64,000 bases of DNA from Aquamicrobium zhengzhouense (GTDB lineage: Bacteria > Pseudomonadota > Alphaproteobacteria > Rhizobiales > Rhizobiaceae). Of this stretch, positions 62,193 to 64,000 are shown in pieces (the first letter of the stretch is position 1; each line of letters starts with the position of its first letter). A program made the position numbers and the translations under genes. The stretch is from NCBI RefSeq assembly GCF_016124105.1, contig NZ_JADGMQ010000008.1:52290-116289 (forward strand), written 5' to 3'. The notes under the pieces were generated by a model, which saw only the letters and a list, made by a program, of their open reading frames with translations, ran no database searches and had not been told where the DNA came from.

Positions 62193-62789
62193 GGTGTCCT
62201 CCAGTCCAAAAAGTGTCGTGGGTAAAACAAGCCCGGATGGGCAGTTATGAAAGAATGTGCGTCTCGCCCCTCTTTCTGAGTGCAGTGATCCTCAAATGCT
62301 CAGGGACTATCAAGCGCGGGGCATGTAATTTGTCGCTGCGTCAGCTTGTTCGCGCCGCGGTTGTGGCAAAAGCGCCACAATTCTGCCTAGTAATAAAAAG
62401 CTCTAGACAACTCGCGCTTCCGCATGGTCATTTGTGGCCTCGACCTCCAACGTCGATCGCCCCTTGAGTTCGTTTCTCTTCAGAATCGCCTCAGGGGGCT
62501 TTTTTCAGCTTTGGCTTGCTGTTGCCTTGATCCCAACCCAACCCAACCCAACCGAACGTATCGGCACGGCCATAGTGACCGCCCCCGTCGAGGCGGAAGT
62601 ACCTCACGCCTGAAGATCCGTTCGCTGATCGGGTACGGCCTTCTTCTGAAAAGCGGACACAGCCCTCGTTGGCTCAGGGCGCAGGTTCATTTTGTGTGGG
62701 GCAATCTTCCTAAAAAGCCTAATGATTAGGTGATGTGAAAAGTGTCCCACCGTTCGCCTAACTATCTGAAAATAGTTGATTATTAAACT
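62193..62789. other. Region between the porin and attR
   Basis: No gene supported. It holds the porin's upstream region and a short tandem array of CCCAA (about four copies, 62532-62551). Typical end-of-prophage spacer. Confidence 0.5.
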
Positions 62790-62805
62790 CCGGCCAGGGG
62801 CACCA
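62790..62805 (+). repeat. attR core
   Basis: CCGGCCAGGGGCACCA, identical to the last 16 bases of tRNA-Leu at 18626-18641, without the rest of a tRNA. Marks the right end of the prophage. Confidence 0.88.
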
Positions 62806-63017
62806 TTTCCCAAGAACAACGATCGAGTTGGGCGCTGCTTGTCGGGCAGGTTCGCTGGTGCCGCTCAATGTGCTTGGCGGTCATCAATTCATCGGGCGTC
62901 TTCCAGCCCCGGTGCCAGGCAACTCTCCGGGCTGCCTCAAACATCTCTGAAAACCGGAGGCTCGACCTCAGTTGAAGGGCTTGCGGTGGCCGGACTATGC
63001 AAAGCATCAGCCAGAAA

Positions 63018-63045
63018 TAAAAAAGACCCGGCGGTTGCCCGCCGG
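63018..63045 (-). terminator. Terminator of the chromosomal porin gene
   Basis: Same CCGGCGG / CCGCCGG hairpin (63028-63045) and A run as behind the prophage porin. Confidence 0.88.
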
Positions 63046-63073
63046 ATCTCTTCAAACCAACTGTGAAAGTTGA

Positions 63074-64000
63074 TTAGAAGTTGCGCTGGAAGCGCAGGCC
63101 TGCACGCCACTGGTCGACCGAAACCGAGTCGCCGGTTGCGATTTCAGTTGCGTTAGCCTTGGTGTAGCGAACTTCCGGCAGGATCGCGAGGCCGCTAACC
63201 GGGGTCCACTCGAGACCACCGATGACTGCGAAAGCGTCGTCCAGCTCAGCGCCAGCAACGATGACACCGTCATGAGCCTCAAACCACTGCACCGAAGCGC
63301 GTGCGGTCAGGGTGTCGGTCAGCTTGCCACGGACGTAACCAAGCACGGAGTACTCGCTCGAACCCCAAGCGCCGAATGCGCCTTCAGCGAAGTTAGCGCC
63401 GTAGTGGTTGACTGCGCCGCTACCGTACTGGAACTGCAGGCCGACGGTGACCGGGTTGAAGACGACTTCAGCAGCGATCTTTGCGCCCCACTCGTCACGA
63501 GCGTTGTCGTAACCAGCCGAAGCAGCAACTACGCCCCAGCCCTGGCTGTAGCGAAGAACAGCTTCGAAGTTCGGGTCGAACTGGCTGGTGATGCCTTCAA
63601 CAGCTGCGACAGTGGCGCTGAAGCCGTTGCCTGCATTGAAGGTGTACTGGACGATACCGGTGTTGGTGTTGCCGTTGTTGCCACGGACGCCGCCCCAGAT
63701 GCCGCCATTGTGCAGGCCACCAAGACCACGGCTGTGGTACGGGGTGTCGGTCTTACCAACGAGGAAGGTGCTCGTGCCGTTGTCCAGCGAGATGTAGGCG
63801 TGAGCCAGGTTGGTGCTCTGTGCGCCGTTGATGGTGAACGCGCCGTTGCTGCCCCAGTTGAACTCGATCTCAGCGTAGCTGGTCAGCGTGCCCCACTCGG
63901 TGGAGTTCTTGGCGGTGAAGTTCGGAGCGAAACGAGCGAACTTGCCGAACGTGTAGTCCGAGCCTTCGTTCTTGTTGTACTCCATCTGGTAACGGAGGTA
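63074..64000 (-). CDS. Porin, outside the prophage, 5' end beyond the window
   Basis: The last 309 codons of a porin equal in protein sequence to the prophage copy over all visible residues; the start lies past base 64000. The two genes align without gaps at an offset of 1988 bases, the only difference I find being 61914 C against 63902 G (silent). This copy is directly outside attR and is probably the resident host gene. Confidence 0.93.
   Translation of the reverse strand, partial: YLRYQMEYNKNEGSDYTFGKFARFAPNFTAKNSTEWGTLTSYAEIEFNWGSNGAFTINGAQSTNLAHAYISLDNGTSTFLVGKTDTPYHSRGLGGLHNGGIWGGVRGNNGNTNTGIVQYTFNAGNGFSATVAAVEGITSQFDPNFEAVLRYSQGWGVVAASAGYDNARDEWGAKIAAEVVFNPVTVGLQFQYGSGAVNHYGANFAEGAFGAWGSSEYSVLGYVRGKLTDTLTARASVQWFEAHDGVIVAGAELDDAFAVIGGLEWTPVSGLAILPEVRYTKANATEIATGDSVSVDQWRAGLRFQRNF

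Larger units (their letters stand above)
18626..62805. mobile_element. Complete siphovirus-type prophage, about 44.2 kb
   Basis: Bounded by a 16-bp direct repeat of the tRNA-Leu 3' end, with a tyrosine integrase next to attL reading toward it. It contains lysogeny, replication, packaging, head, tail and lysis modules in standard order, with HK97-type capsid genes and a long tape measure protein. Every core structural gene looks open, apart from the programmed frameshift in the tail chaperone, so the prophage may be inducible (inference). Cargo includes two exported repeat proteins, a BA14K protein, a tRNA and a porin. Confidence 0.93.

Noticed and set aside
62532..62551. CCCAA tandem array as a possible CRISPR or iteron
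   Set aside because: Only about four copies of a 5-base unit without spacers; a simple sequence repeat.
18626..62805. Known anti-phage defence systems or anti-CRISPR loci in the prophage
   Set aside because: No restriction, CBASS, abortive infection, toxin-antitoxin or anti-CRISPR signature was recognised; unknown small genes remain without assignment.
62776..63066. Frames of 90-96 residues across attR
   Set aside because: They run through the att repeat and porin terminator in both strands and have no ribosome site.

Overview
The window is 64 kb of a Hyphomicrobiales (Rhizobiales) alphaproteobacterial chromosome carrying a complete, apparently intact siphovirus-type prophage of about 44 kb. 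The order is suggested by the host gene set (rpmB, a TIGR02302/DUF4175 membrane protein, lysA, argH, tlpA; hbd-etfA-etfB; PduO-type adenosyltransferase with a twin-TM protein; gluQRS; an HNH gene) and by rhizobial-type porins; genus cannot be decided from the sequence alone.

Region 1-18.6 kb is ordinary host chromosome: ribosomal protein L28, a queuosine-precursor transporter, lysine and arginine biosynthesis, a TlpA thioredoxin, a diguanylate cyclase, the ETF/3-hydroxybutyryl-CoA dehydrogenase group, rhomboid, cobalamin adenosyltransferase, membrane proteins, GluQRS, an AlkA-type glycosylase, HNH nuclease and DsbB, ending at tRNA-Leu(CAA). The first 420 bases hold a DUF3108 gene whose signal peptide and body are in different frames.

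Region 18,626-62,805 is the prophage. It is bounded by a 16-bp direct repeat of the tRNA-Leu 3' end (attL in the tRNA, attR at 62,790). Left arm: integrase, excisionase-like gene and a ladder of tiny genes, all joined by 1-4 bp overlaps and read leftwards from a CI-type repressor region. Right arm: cro-like gene (probably leaderless), helicase, Toprim primase, an initiator-like gene containing inverted iterons (likely origin), a ParB-like protein and late regulators, again chained by ATGA overlaps and closed by a terminator. Then an accessory patch (DUF3606, tRNA-CAU, BA14K protein), followed by packaging and head genes (HNH, TerS, TerL, HK97 portal, protease, capsid), connectors, tail tube, a G/GT chaperone pair with a GGGAAAC slippery site, an 1851-aa tape measure protein with a lytic transglycosylase-like domain, tail tip genes, and a GH108 lysis cassette with nested spanins.

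The most unusual content is accessory. Two large leftward genes encode exported-type proteins (600-aa S-layer-like, 928-aa cadherin/RTX-like) that share a short repeat of the form YLxxNPDV...HYxxHGxxEGR with the C-terminus of the tape measure protein: nine copies across three genes. The prophage also ends with a full porin gene that is almost identical at DNA level to a second porin just outside attR, suggesting lysogenic conversion of the outer membrane or recent gene exchange with the host.
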